NCBI GenBank assembly: GCA_963730585.1
Contig: CAVSSL010000011.1
Location: 806,001-870,000 of the forward strand
Reading direction: 5' to 3'
Source of the DNA: Pedococcus_A sp963730585
GTDB taxonomy: Bacteria > Actinomycetota > Actinomycetes > Actinomycetales > Dermatophilaceae
DNA length: 64,000 nt
The notes beneath the pieces are model-generated. The model ran no database searches and had not been told where the DNA came from. It worked only from the letters and a program-made list of their open reading frames with translations. Position numbers and translations under genes: made by a program. Shown here piece by piece: positions 57,604-64,000 of the stretch. Every line of letters starts with the position of its first letter. Position 1 is the first letter of the stretch.

Positions 57604-58037
57604 TACCTGGCGAACCGGCACCTGCCCCGCTCCGCGCCGCACTCCAGATCCGTCACCCACCGTGCGCCGACTCCCCCCGGCCTTTGGTCCTGAGCCGGCT
57701 CAAACGGTTGCGGTCAGGTGGCGTCCCCGCACGTACGGCCAGAAGTCGGAGTTTCCGTCTCGGACGCGGGCAGCCCACCGAGCCCCACGTGCCATCAGGC
57801 GCGGAGTATGCGCCGGCCAACGCACTGGAGCCGAGTTGCCGAACCCTGCTCATACCCGATGGGGGACGGTGGAGGGGTGCCTTCGCTTGGGGCTCCGACC
57901 ACGTCTGACACACCCGTGGTCGAACCACCCGTTGTAGCTATGGAGGCTCTCGCGGTGTGGGAGTGGGCTGATGGAGGTACACCCCGGGCGACCTGAGACC
58001 GGGCTGCCCGTCAGGCCTCACCTTTAGGAGGTGCAGC
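57604..58037. other. 434-bp stretch without a recognised gene
   Basis: Gap between the two SnoaL genes. Small frames on both strands (for example 57662-57937 and 57718-57996) lack family features. A ribosome-binding site, TTAGGAGG, lies at its right edge for the gene at 58038. No convincing hairpin or RNA gene was seen. Confidence 0.4.
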
Positions 58038-58478
58038 ATGGGACAAGCACGCGAACTGATGGACCGGGCCACTCAAGCCGTCCTCGCCGGCGAGTTGGAC
58101 GTGTTGCGCGAGATCTACGCAGCCGACGTCGTGGTCAGCACGCCGGATGCTGGCACGCTGAACGGTGTCGACGCATTCATCGAGTGGAACCGTGCGTTCG
58201 TTGGCGCCTTCTCCGACGTGCAGTACCGCGCCGAGCGGACCCTGGAGACTGACGAGTGCGCGATCGACCAGGGCGACTTCGTGGGCACCAATACAGGACC
58301 GATGGAGCTCCCCGATGGGCGGAGTGCCCCGCCGACAGGCAAGCAGGTCACGCTGCGTTCGGTGGACATCGCCACCGTTGCCGGCGGCAAGATCGTCCGG
58401 CATGACTTCTATTTCGACCAGCTTGATTTGCTGACACAGCTCGGCTTGGTTGAGACCGTCACTCGATCCACGACGTGA
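58038..58478 (+). CDS. SnoaL-like / ester cyclase-family protein
   Basis: 146 residues from ATG 58038, preceded by TTAGGAGG. NTF2-like fold: ARELMDRATQAVLAGELDVLREIYAADVVVSTPDAGTLNGVDAFIEWNRAFVGAF, PPTGKQVTLRSVDIATVAGGKIVRHDFYFDQLDLLTQLGL. Relative of the gene at 57.1 kb. Substrate unknown. Confidence 0.85.
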   Translation: MGQARELMDRATQAVLAGELDVLREIYAADVVVSTPDAGTLNGVDAFIEWNRAFVGAFSDVQYRAERTLETDECAIDQGDFVGTNTGPMELPDGRSAPPTGKQVTLRSVDIATVAGGKIVRHDFYFDQLDLLTQLGLVETVTRSTT

Positions 58479-58757
58479 ACACTCGAGAGCGCCTCTCTTG
58501 CAACCGAATTGGACACCGCTCTCGGACGCCGTCCGCCCACCAGCCCGAGCCCTCAACTCGGGCATCCTGGATGCGGCGAGAGGTGCTGGGTAGGTCACCC
58601 CAGGTTTCGACGAGTGACCGCTTCCGCATGGGAAGCGACAACGGGCAATCCGGAAGCCCACGCACGCCCAGACCCACCCACGGACTGGTGGTTGGACCCA
58701 AATCGCAGTCCTTAGTCACTGTGTTGGCCAAGCAGCCGTTCTCTGAGGGACCAACGC

Positions 58758-58797
58758 AACAGCCCCTGACCGGCGTTTCCGCTGGTCAGGGGCTGTT
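58758..58797. terminator. hairpin terminator downstream of the tRNA genes
   Basis: AACAGCCCCTGACC (58758-58771) pairs with GGTCAGGGGCTGTT (58784-58797) in a perfect 14-bp stem with a 12-base loop GGCGTTTCCGCT. It lies 9 bases beyond the 3' end of tRNA-Val on the minus strand and ends that transcript. The 280 bases between it and the SnoaL gene show no gene. Confidence 0.75.
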
Positions 58798-58806
58798 CAT
58801 CGATGG

Positions 58807-58878
58807 TGGGCGATACTGGGTTTGAACCAGTGACCTCTTCCGTGTCAAGGAAGCGCGCTACCACTGCGCCAATCGCCC
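58807..58878 (-). tRNA. tRNA-Val (GAC)
   Basis: The minus strand reads GGGCGATTGGCGCAGTGG at the 5' end and folds into a full cloverleaf. The anticodon arm is CTTCC-TTGACAC-GGAAG, giving GAC (valine). The TPsiC arm is CTGG-TTCAAAC-CCAG. The acceptor stem GGGCGAT pairs with ATCGCCC, discriminator A; CCA is not encoded. Confidence 0.93.
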
Positions 58879-58908
58879 TTTGGTGGTGCTGGGGGTCCTG
58901 CGTGATCG

Positions 58909-58979
58909 AGGTGGAGACGGGATTTGAACCCGTGTACGCGGCTTTGCAGGCCGCTGCCTCGCCTCTCGGCCACTCCACC
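58909..58979 (-). tRNA. tRNA-Cys (GCA)
   Basis: The acceptor stem GGTGGAG pairs with CTCCACC, discriminator U, as expected for tRNA-Cys. The anticodon arm is GCGGC-CTGCAAA-GCCGC with anticodon GCA. The T arm is ACGGG-TTCAAAT-CCCGT. No CCA is encoded. It lies between tRNA-Gly and tRNA-Val in the same transcript. Confidence 0.93.
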
Positions 58980-59003
58980 GTGAAGGCGGTCCACAATCCT
59001 CCG

Positions 59004-59076
59004 AGCGGATGACCGGTCTCGAACCGGCGACCTCAACCTTGGCAAGGTTGCGCTCTACCAACTGAGCTACATCCGC
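59004..59076 (-). tRNA. tRNA-Gly (GCC)
   Basis: First gene of the minus-strand tRNA cluster. The acceptor stem is GCGGATG / CATCCGC, and the D arm AGCTCAGTTGGTAGAGC is canonical. The anticodon arm is CAACC-TTGCCAA-GGTTG with anticodon GCC. The T arm is GCCGG-TTCGAGA-CCGGT; no CCA is encoded. Confidence 0.93.
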
Positions 59077-59215
59077 GCTGCTCACAGCGTTGTTATTTCT
59101 TCGCTGTGCGGCGGGAGAGACATTAGCCGATTCCTCGCGCCAACTCCAAACCGGCTCTCCAGTGGCCCTCGTCGCGGGCCTCCAGCGCCCCGTTCGGCCG
59201 CTCCGAACCGGCTGC

Positions 59216-60442
59216 TCAGGAGGCGGATCGAGCCGCTTTCCGGGCTGCCTTGCGCGCTGCCCGCTGCGGGTCCTCGGGCAGCGGCGTCAGCGGACGTGAG
59301 CGGCGCGAGCCTGTCGCAGCAGGCTCCTCCACCGGCTCCTCGGTCCCCTCCCCCGACGTGCCCGGACCAGCGACCGTGCCGCCAGCCGAGCCGCCACCCG
59401 CGCCGCCGGCACCGCCGACGGCCAGACCTCCAGCAGCTGCCCCGTCGACCCCCTCGGACGCGCGTCGACGTCGCACCTCGCTCTTGACCCAGTCGACGGC
59501 CCGCGCCCGTGCACTGGGGCGCTCCTCGACCGGCCACAGGATCCTGATCGCGGCGTTCAGGGCCGCCCCGATGAGCACGGCGATCGCCAGGAAGTAGAGC
59601 CAGATCAGCAGCACGATCGGCGTGCTGAGCGGTCCGTAGATCGACGTTCCGCCCAGCGACGCGGCGATGGTCCCCCGCAGCACGAACGACGCCAGCGCCC
59701 AGATGACCAGGGTCAGCACCGCGCCGGGCATGTCCCGCAGCCAGGGCGTCCGGCGCGGCGTGGAGATGTGGTAGAGCGTCGTCAGGCTCGCGACGGCCAT
59801 GAAGGTCACCACGGGCCAGTACAGCCAGAAGAGGAAGTCCAGCCCCTCCGGCAGCAGCGCACCCAGCCAGGTCGGGCCGATCAGCACGAGCGGGATGACG
59901 ATGATGCCGACGACGAGCGAGACCAGGTAGAGCGTCAGCGACAGGGCGCGCGTCTGGACGATGCCCCGCACTCCCGACTGCCCGTACATGATCGAGATGG
60001 TGTCGACGAAGACGTTGAGGGCGCGCGAACCCGACCAGATCGACAGCAGGAAACCGAGGGAGATGAGGTCGAGGCGCCCTCTGCCCAGCACGTCGTTGAC
60101 GGTCGGCAACAGCGCGTCCGTGATCAACGTGTCGGTGAGGAAGCGCTCAGCCCACGTCTGGATGCCGCCGGTGACCTCGTCGACCGTCTCCTGGCCAAGC
60201 CACCGGCCGACGTAGCCCACACCGCCGAAGAGCCCCAGCACCAGCGGCGGCAGCGACAGCAGGGCGAAGAACCCCGCCTCCGACGCCAGGCCCGTCACGC
60301 GGTAGCGCAGGCACACCCGGATCGTCTCGACCGTCAGGCGCGCCAAGGAGGTCGCCCCGGGGACCCGGGCCAGCTCCCTCTTCACCCGCGCCTTCAGACT
60401 CACCCCGCAACGGTATCCCGGCAGGTCACCACCGGCTCGCAT
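59216..60442 (-). CDS. YihY/BrkB-family membrane protein
   Basis: 408 residues. The YihY/virulence factor BrkB pattern has six membrane helices (FFALLSLPPLVLGLFGGVGY, LTLYLVSLVVGIIVIPLVLIGP, WPVVTFMAVASLTTLYHIST, VLTLVIWALASFVLRGTIAAS, LIWLYFLAIAVLIGAALNAA), preceded by SLARLTVETIRVCLRYRVTGLASEAGFFA. A long disordered Gly/Pro/Ala tail follows and ends with a basic RAARKAARKAARSAS. Function unknown, probably in the cell envelope. The ATG at 60442 is used; GTG 60403 (MSLKARVKREL) is equally plausible. Confidence 0.88.
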   Translation of the reverse strand: MRAGGDLPGYRCGVSLKARVKRELARVPGATSLARLTVETIRVCLRYRVTGLASEAGFFALLSLPPLVLGLFGGVGYVGRWLGQETVDEVTGGIQTWAERFLTDTLITDALLPTVNDVLGRGRLDLISLGFLLSIWSGSRALNVFVDTISIMYGQSGVRGIVQTRALSLTLYLVSLVVGIIVIPLVLIGPTWLGALLPEGLDFLFWLYWPVVTFMAVASLTTLYHISTPRRTPWLRDMPGAVLTLVIWALASFVLRGTIAASLGGTSIYGPLSTPIVLLIWLYFLAIAVLIGAALNAAIRILWPVEERPSARARAVDWVKSEVRRRRASEGVDGAAAGGLAVGGAGGAGGGSAGGTVAGPGTSGEGTEEPVEEPAATGSRRSRPLTPLPEDPQRAARKAARKAARSAS

Positions 60443-60503
60443 GTGACACGTCTGACGCCCCCAGCGCCTGATCCCGAGCCGTGCACCGGCCTACGCTGCC
60501 GAG

Positions 60504-62150
60504 GTGAGCACCCACGCCGTCACCAACCAGGTCCCCCCGCTGTCGGGGCACAGCCTCCTGACCTCCGACCCCGCGCTCGAGGAGGGGCTGCGACGCTGGG
60601 CCGGCCGCACGGCATACGAGGACATCGCCGTGCTCGGCGAGCTCGCCGGGCGCACCGAGGCGCAGCAAGCCGGGGAGCTGGCCAACACGCACACCCCGGT
60701 GCTGCGCACCCACGCCCCCACCGGCGAGCGGGTCGACGAGGTCGAGTTCCACCCGTCGTGGCACCAGCTCATGGACACCGCCGTCGCCCACGGTCTCACC
60801 GCCGGCCCGTGGACCGAGCCCACCAGCAGCGGCGCCCACGTGCGCCGCGCCGCCGGCTTCATCGTGTGGTCGCAGGTCGAGGCCGGGCACCTGTGCCCGG
60901 TGTCGATGACGTATGCCGCCGTGCCCGCCCTGCGCGCGAACCCGGACCTCGCGGCCGCGTGGGTGCCCAAGCTGGCGTCCCGCGAGTACGACTTCGGCTT
61001 GCGACCGCTGGCCGGCAAGCGCGGCGCCATCGCCGGCATGGGCATGACCGAGAAGCAGGGCGGCTCCGACGTGCGCGCCAACACCACGGTCGCCACCGCG
61101 ACCGAGGGCGGACCACTGGCCGGCGGTGACACCTACCGGCTGACCGGGCACAAGTGGTTCCTCTCCGCGCCCATGAGCGACGCGTTCCTCGTGCTGGCCC
61201 AGACGGAGGCCGGCCCGACGTGCTTCCTCGTCCCGCGCGTGCTCGATGACGGCGCGCGCAACCCCTTTGCCCTGCAACGGCTCAAGGACAAGCTCGGCAA
61301 CCGCTCCAACGCCTCCTCCGAGGTCGAGTTCGACGGCACCTGGGGCGTGCGGGTCGGCGACGAGGGACGCGGGGTGCGCACGATCATCGACATGGTCGCC
61401 TCGACCCGGCTCGACTGCGTCCTGGGCTCGACGGCCACGATGCGCCAGGCACTGGCTCGCGCCGTCCACCACGCGCGTCATCGCTCGGCCTTCGGCGCCC
61501 GCCTCGTCGACCAGCCGCTGATGCGCAACGTCCTGGTCGACCTCGCCCTCGAGACCGAGGCCGCCACGACGCTCTCGCTGCGGCTCGCCCACGCGGTCGA
61601 CGAGGGCGACTCCGACTTCTCCCGCCTCGCCGTCGCGGTCAGCAAGTACTGGGTCTGCAAGCGCACCGCCCCGGTCGTCGCCGAGGCGCTGGAGTGCCTG
61701 GGCGGCAACGGCTACGTCGAGGAGAACGGCCTCGCCCGTCTCTACCGCGAGGCGCCGCTCAACTCCATCTGGGAGGGCTCGGGCAATGTCAACGCCCTCG
61801 ACGTGCTGCGGGCCGTTGCGCGCCAGCCCCAGGCGGTCGAGGCGTTCGTGGCCGAGGCCAAGCGTGGACTCGGGCACAGCGCCGCCCTCGACTCCGCCAT
61901 CAGCAGCCTCGACGACGTGGCCCGGTATGCCGCGGAGCCGGATGCCGCCGTCGGCGCGCGTCGCGTCGTGGAGACCCTGGCCGTCACCCTGCAGGCGTCG
62001 CTGCTGGCGCAGCACGCACCCGCGGAGGTCGCCGACGCGTTCGTGGCCAGCCGCATCGCCGGGGGGCACGGGCACACGCTGGGCACGCTCGAGGCCGCCG
62101 TCGTGAGCGGCACCGCGGAGGCCGTCCTGGAGCGCGCGCTCCTGCTCTGA
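60504..62150 (+). CDS. AidB-like acyl-CoA dehydrogenase-family protein
   Basis: 548 residues. Isovaleryl-CoA dehydrogenase-like flavoprotein of the AidB branch: GLRPLAGKRGAIAGMGMTEKQGGSDVRANTTVA, GHKWFLSAPMSDAFLVLAQT, DKLGNRSNASSEVEFDGTWG, ECLGGNGYVEENGLARLYREAPLNSIWEGSGNVNALD. E. coli AidB, of the same architecture, is induced during the adaptive response to alkylation and binds DNA. The catalytic activity of this group is uncertain. Start GTG 60504. Confidence 0.9.
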   Translation: MSTHAVTNQVPPLSGHSLLTSDPALEEGLRRWAGRTAYEDIAVLGELAGRTEAQQAGELANTHTPVLRTHAPTGERVDEVEFHPSWHQLMDTAVAHGLTAGPWTEPTSSGAHVRRAAGFIVWSQVEAGHLCPVSMTYAAVPALRANPDLAAAWVPKLASREYDFGLRPLAGKRGAIAGMGMTEKQGGSDVRANTTVATATEGGPLAGGDTYRLTGHKWFLSAPMSDAFLVLAQTEAGPTCFLVPRVLDDGARNPFALQRLKDKLGNRSNASSEVEFDGTWGVRVGDEGRGVRTIIDMVASTRLDCVLGSTATMRQALARAVHHARHRSAFGARLVDQPLMRNVLVDLALETEAATTLSLRLAHAVDEGDSDFSRLAVAVSKYWVCKRTAPVVAEALECLGGNGYVEENGLARLYREAPLNSIWEGSGNVNALDVLRAVARQPQAVEAFVAEAKRGLGHSAALDSAISSLDDVARYAAEPDAAVGARRVVETLAVTLQASLLAQHAPAEVADAFVASRIAGGHGHTLGTLEAAVVSGTAEAVLERALLL

Positions 62151-62183
62151 GCCTGGCGACGGGCAGGAGCCGTCGGCGCCCGC

Positions 62184-62642
62184 TCAGCTGGCGACGATCA
62201 GCGCCTGTGGCGCTGCCTCCTTCATCCGGGTCGTGAGCCACTTCAGCTGGGTGGAGGTCTCCTCCTCGCACTCCGCCACGATCTCGATGAGCTCCTTGTC
62301 GCGGGCCGCCTTGGCCGCCTGGCCCACCACCGTCCACGCGATGTCGAGGTAGCTCACCAGCATGTAGAGGTCGTGCAGGTCGCGCAGGAGCCCGACGCCG
62401 CCCGTGCGAGTCCGGGACAGCCCCTCCGCGTGCAGCTCCTCGGGCTCGCGCTCCCTCTCCTCGCCGTAGCGCTCCACCATCGGAGCCAGTTGCTCCCGGT
62501 GCCCGTCGCACTGCGTCGCAAGCCTGTGGCACAGGTGGTGGACGTCCGCGTCGTCGGCGTGGCCGTCCGCCACCTGCCGGAACGAGTGCGCCAAGGTCTT
62601 CTCCCCTTCGTCGAGGAGGCCGATGTAGGTCGCGAGGTGCAC
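62184..62642 (-). CDS. small helical protein next to a molybdopterin oxidoreductase
   Basis: 152 residues, start MHLATYIGLLDEGEKTLAHSF. It is almost all alpha-helical with several His and Glu residues (HADDADVHHLCHRLATQCDGHREQLAPMVERYGEER and ECEEETSTQLKWLTTRMKEA), like a ferritin-type four-helix bundle. Whether it binds metal cannot be told. It begins just 4 bp after the stop of the molybdopterin oxidoreductase gene and is probably part of that operon. Confidence 0.7.
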   Translation of the reverse strand: MHLATYIGLLDEGEKTLAHSFRQVADGHADDADVHHLCHRLATQCDGHREQLAPMVERYGEEREREPEELHAEGLSRTRTGGVGLLRDLHDLYMLVSYLDIAWTVVGQAAKAARDKELIEIVAECEEETSTQLKWLTTRMKEAAPQALIVAS

Positions 62643-62645
62643 GGC

Positions 62646-64000
62646 TCAGCCCTCCTTGGTGGCCGGTGCGGAGGCGGTGTTGTCCGGGGCCGGTGACGGG
62701 CCGTCACCGGCGGCCAGTCGCGTGACGCGTACCGCGCCGCCCTTGAAGGCGGGCTGCTTGGAGACCGGGTCCCAGGCGGTGATGGTCAGCTCGTTGGCGG
62801 CACGGGTCGGCCCGCCGTCGCGGTCGACGTCGCCGTAGTGGAAGGGCACGAACACCGCTCCGGGCCGGATGTTGCTCACCCTCGCCTGGGCCTCGATCGC
62901 CCCGCGGGCGGACTCCACCCGCACCACGTCACCCTCGGTGATGCCCAGCGGGGCGGCGTCCTCGGGCGAGATCTCCACCCAGGCGTCCGGCGCGGCGGCG
63001 TTGAGCTCGGGGACCCGGCGCGTCTTGGTCCGGGTGTGGAAGTGGAACACCGTGCGACCGGTGCCCAACCCGAGCGGGTAGTCGTCGGACGGAAACTCGG
63101 GCGGTGGGGTCCACGGCGCAGCCTTGAGTCGGGCCCTCCCGTCGTAGCGCGCGGCCCGGTGCTCGGTGGCCGTCACGGACGCACCGGTGAGCAGGTCGTG
63201 GCCGTAGTTCTCGCAGTAGTCGTCCTGGGTGTTGAACACGTGGTCGGTGTAGATGCGCTCGGTGCCCTCCGGCGCGTCGTCGGTGCACGGCCACTGGATG
63301 CCGCCACTGCCCCGCAGCTTCTCGTAGCTCATCCCCGAGTAGTCGCACGGCCGGCCCCGCGAGCACTCGCGCCACCCGTCGAAGGCGTCCTCCGGGGTGT
63401 CCCACCGCGGGATCGGCCGGCCGCTGCGGTCGGTGAACCCCATCCGGCGCGCGTAGTCGACCCAGATGTCGAGGTCGCTGCGCGCCTCGCCCGGCGGGTC
63501 GACGGCCTTGTCGGACAGGTGCACGGTGCGGTCGACGTTGGTGAAGGTCCCGGTCTTCTCACCCCACAGCGCCGAGGGGAGCACGACGTCGGCCAGCGCG
63601 GTTGTCTCGTTGGGGAAGGCCTCGTTGACGACGACGAAGACGGTGTCGCTGCCCAGGATCTGCCTCACCCGGCCCAGGTCGGGCAGCGACACCGCCGGGT
63701 TGGTGCCGGCGATCCAGAGGAACCCGATGGACCCCTGTTCCGCGTAGCGGAAGATCTGCATGGCGTGCGTCGGCGGCGACCAGTGCGGGATGACGAGCGG
63801 GTCGACGTCCCACAGGTCGGCCAGATCCTGCACGTGCGCTTCGTTGTCCCAGTTCCGGAACCCCGACAGGTCGCCGTCGACGCCGGTCTCGCGGTTGTTC
63901 TGCGCGGTCGGCTGCCCGTTCATCTGCAGGATGCCCGCGCCGGGACGCCCCAGCATGCCGCGCAGCAGGTGCAGGTTGTTGACCTGCACGGAGGCCGCCG
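62646..64000 (-). CDS. molybdopterin oxidoreductase (nitrate reductase/formate dehydrogenase-like), 5' end outside window
   Basis: The minus-strand frame stays open to the window edge, so only the C-terminal 450 or so residues are visible. They show RGMLGRPGAGILQMNGQPTAQNNRETG (the molybdopterin site), SIGFLWIAGTNPAVSLPDL, TALADVVLPSALWGEKTGTFTNVDRTVH and the C-terminal dinucleotide-binding half GRTVFHFHTRTKTRRVPELN, DAAPLGITEGDVVRVESARG and VFVPFHYGDVDRDGGPTRAANELTITAWDP. This pattern fits assimilatory nitrate reductase or similar enzymes. The iron-sulphur N-terminus lies beyond position 64000, so the exact substrate is not decided. A Met at 63989 is internal. Confidence 0.85.
   Translation of the reverse strand, partial: AASVQVNNLHLLRGMLGRPGAGILQMNGQPTAQNNRETGVDGDLSGFRNWDNEAHVQDLADLWDVDPLVIPHWSPPTHAMQIFRYAEQGSIGFLWIAGTNPAVSLPDLGRVRQILGSDTVFVVVNEAFPNETTALADVVLPSALWGEKTGTFTNVDRTVHLSDKAVDPPGEARSDLDIWVDYARRMGFTDRSGRPIPRWDTPEDAFDGWRECSRGRPCDYSGMSYEKLRGSGGIQWPCTDDAPEGTERIYTDHVFNTQDDYCENYGHDLLTGASVTATEHRAARYDGRARLKAAPWTPPPEFPSDDYPLGLGTGRTVFHFHTRTKTRRVPELNAAAPDAWVEISPEDAAPLGITEGDVVRVESARGAIEAQARVSNIRPGAVFVPFHYGDVDRDGGPTRAANELTITAWDPVSKQPAFKGGAVRVTRLAAGDGPSPAPDNTASAPATKEG

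Noticed and set aside
60426..62075. 549-codon minus-strand frame across the AidB-like gene
   Set aside because: Shadow of a strongly supported acyl-CoA dehydrogenase.

Overview
The window is high-GC DNA (roughly 70%) from an actinomycete. The content fits a soil or water Micrococcales bacterium, perhaps Intrasporangiaceae-like: a furA-katG pair, a HelR-type RNA polymerase helicase behind a rifamycin-associated element, a heliorhodopsin, ROK-controlled sugar uptake, many VOC, SnoaL and RibD-C proteins, and GTG starts with GTGA or ATGA gene overlaps. The taxonomic placement is an inference. No prophage, insertion sequence, CRISPR array or rRNA is visible. The impression is ordinary chromosome with a large accessory load of stress, detoxification and antibiotic-resistance genes.

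Layout. 1-3.7 kb: a DUF1269-like protein, a cupin and the furA-katG peroxide cassette. 3.7-7.4 kb: a large cyclase/AAA/peptide-binding signalling protein, split by a frameshift. 7.5-13.1 kb: aldo-keto reductase, DUF4386 membrane protein, short UvrA-like ATPase, flavin-fold protein, VOC protein and AraC regulator. 13.2-16 kb: DUF3237 protein and RAE-helR. 16-20 kb: a TetR regulator divergent from a medium-chain dehydrogenase and two DUF4386 membrane proteins, with a 12-bp inverted repeat between them. 20-22 kb: racemase and flavin monooxygenase. 22-25.8 kb: ppsR and a frameshifted ppsA. 25.9-26.6 kb: a frameshifted heliorhodopsin. 27-35.1 kb: one sugar operon (ROK regulator, two permeases, binding lipoprotein, GH15, GH31) reading leftward. 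35.2-36.2 kb: a rifamycin ADP-ribosyltransferase carrying an extra N-terminal helical domain. 36.4-45.3 kb: small enzymes, an MFS exporter and a SAHH-like protein. 45.4-48.4 kb: a decayed SDR and a hydrolase/TetR/quinone-reductase cassette. 48.5-52 kb: a cyclase-like SRPBCC protein and an ABC-2 exporter. 52.2-56.7 kb: a CoA-binding / ABM / wax-ester synthase / hydrolase operon. 56.8-58.5 kb: a small zinc-ribbon-like protein and two SnoaL proteins. 58.8-59.1 kb: tRNA-Gly, tRNA-Cys and tRNA-Val. 59.2-64 kb: a BrkB/YihY membrane protein, an AidB-like dehydrogenase, and a molybdopterin oxidoreductase running off the end.

How the genes work together. Two genes here act against rifamycins by different routes: HelR removes or shields drug-bound RNA polymerase, and Arr modifies the drug. 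The sugar operon is self-contained: sensing, import and hydrolysis of an alpha-glucoside or xyloside. PpsR and PpsA form a regulator/enzyme pair. KatG and FurA form a peroxide response.

Caution. At least four otherwise intact genes (cyclase/AAA/SBP, ppsA, heliorhodopsin, GH31) and one SDR remnant carry single-base frameshifts. Sequencing or assembly indels are the simplest explanation. The broken genes are given as fragments with the inferred joint stated.
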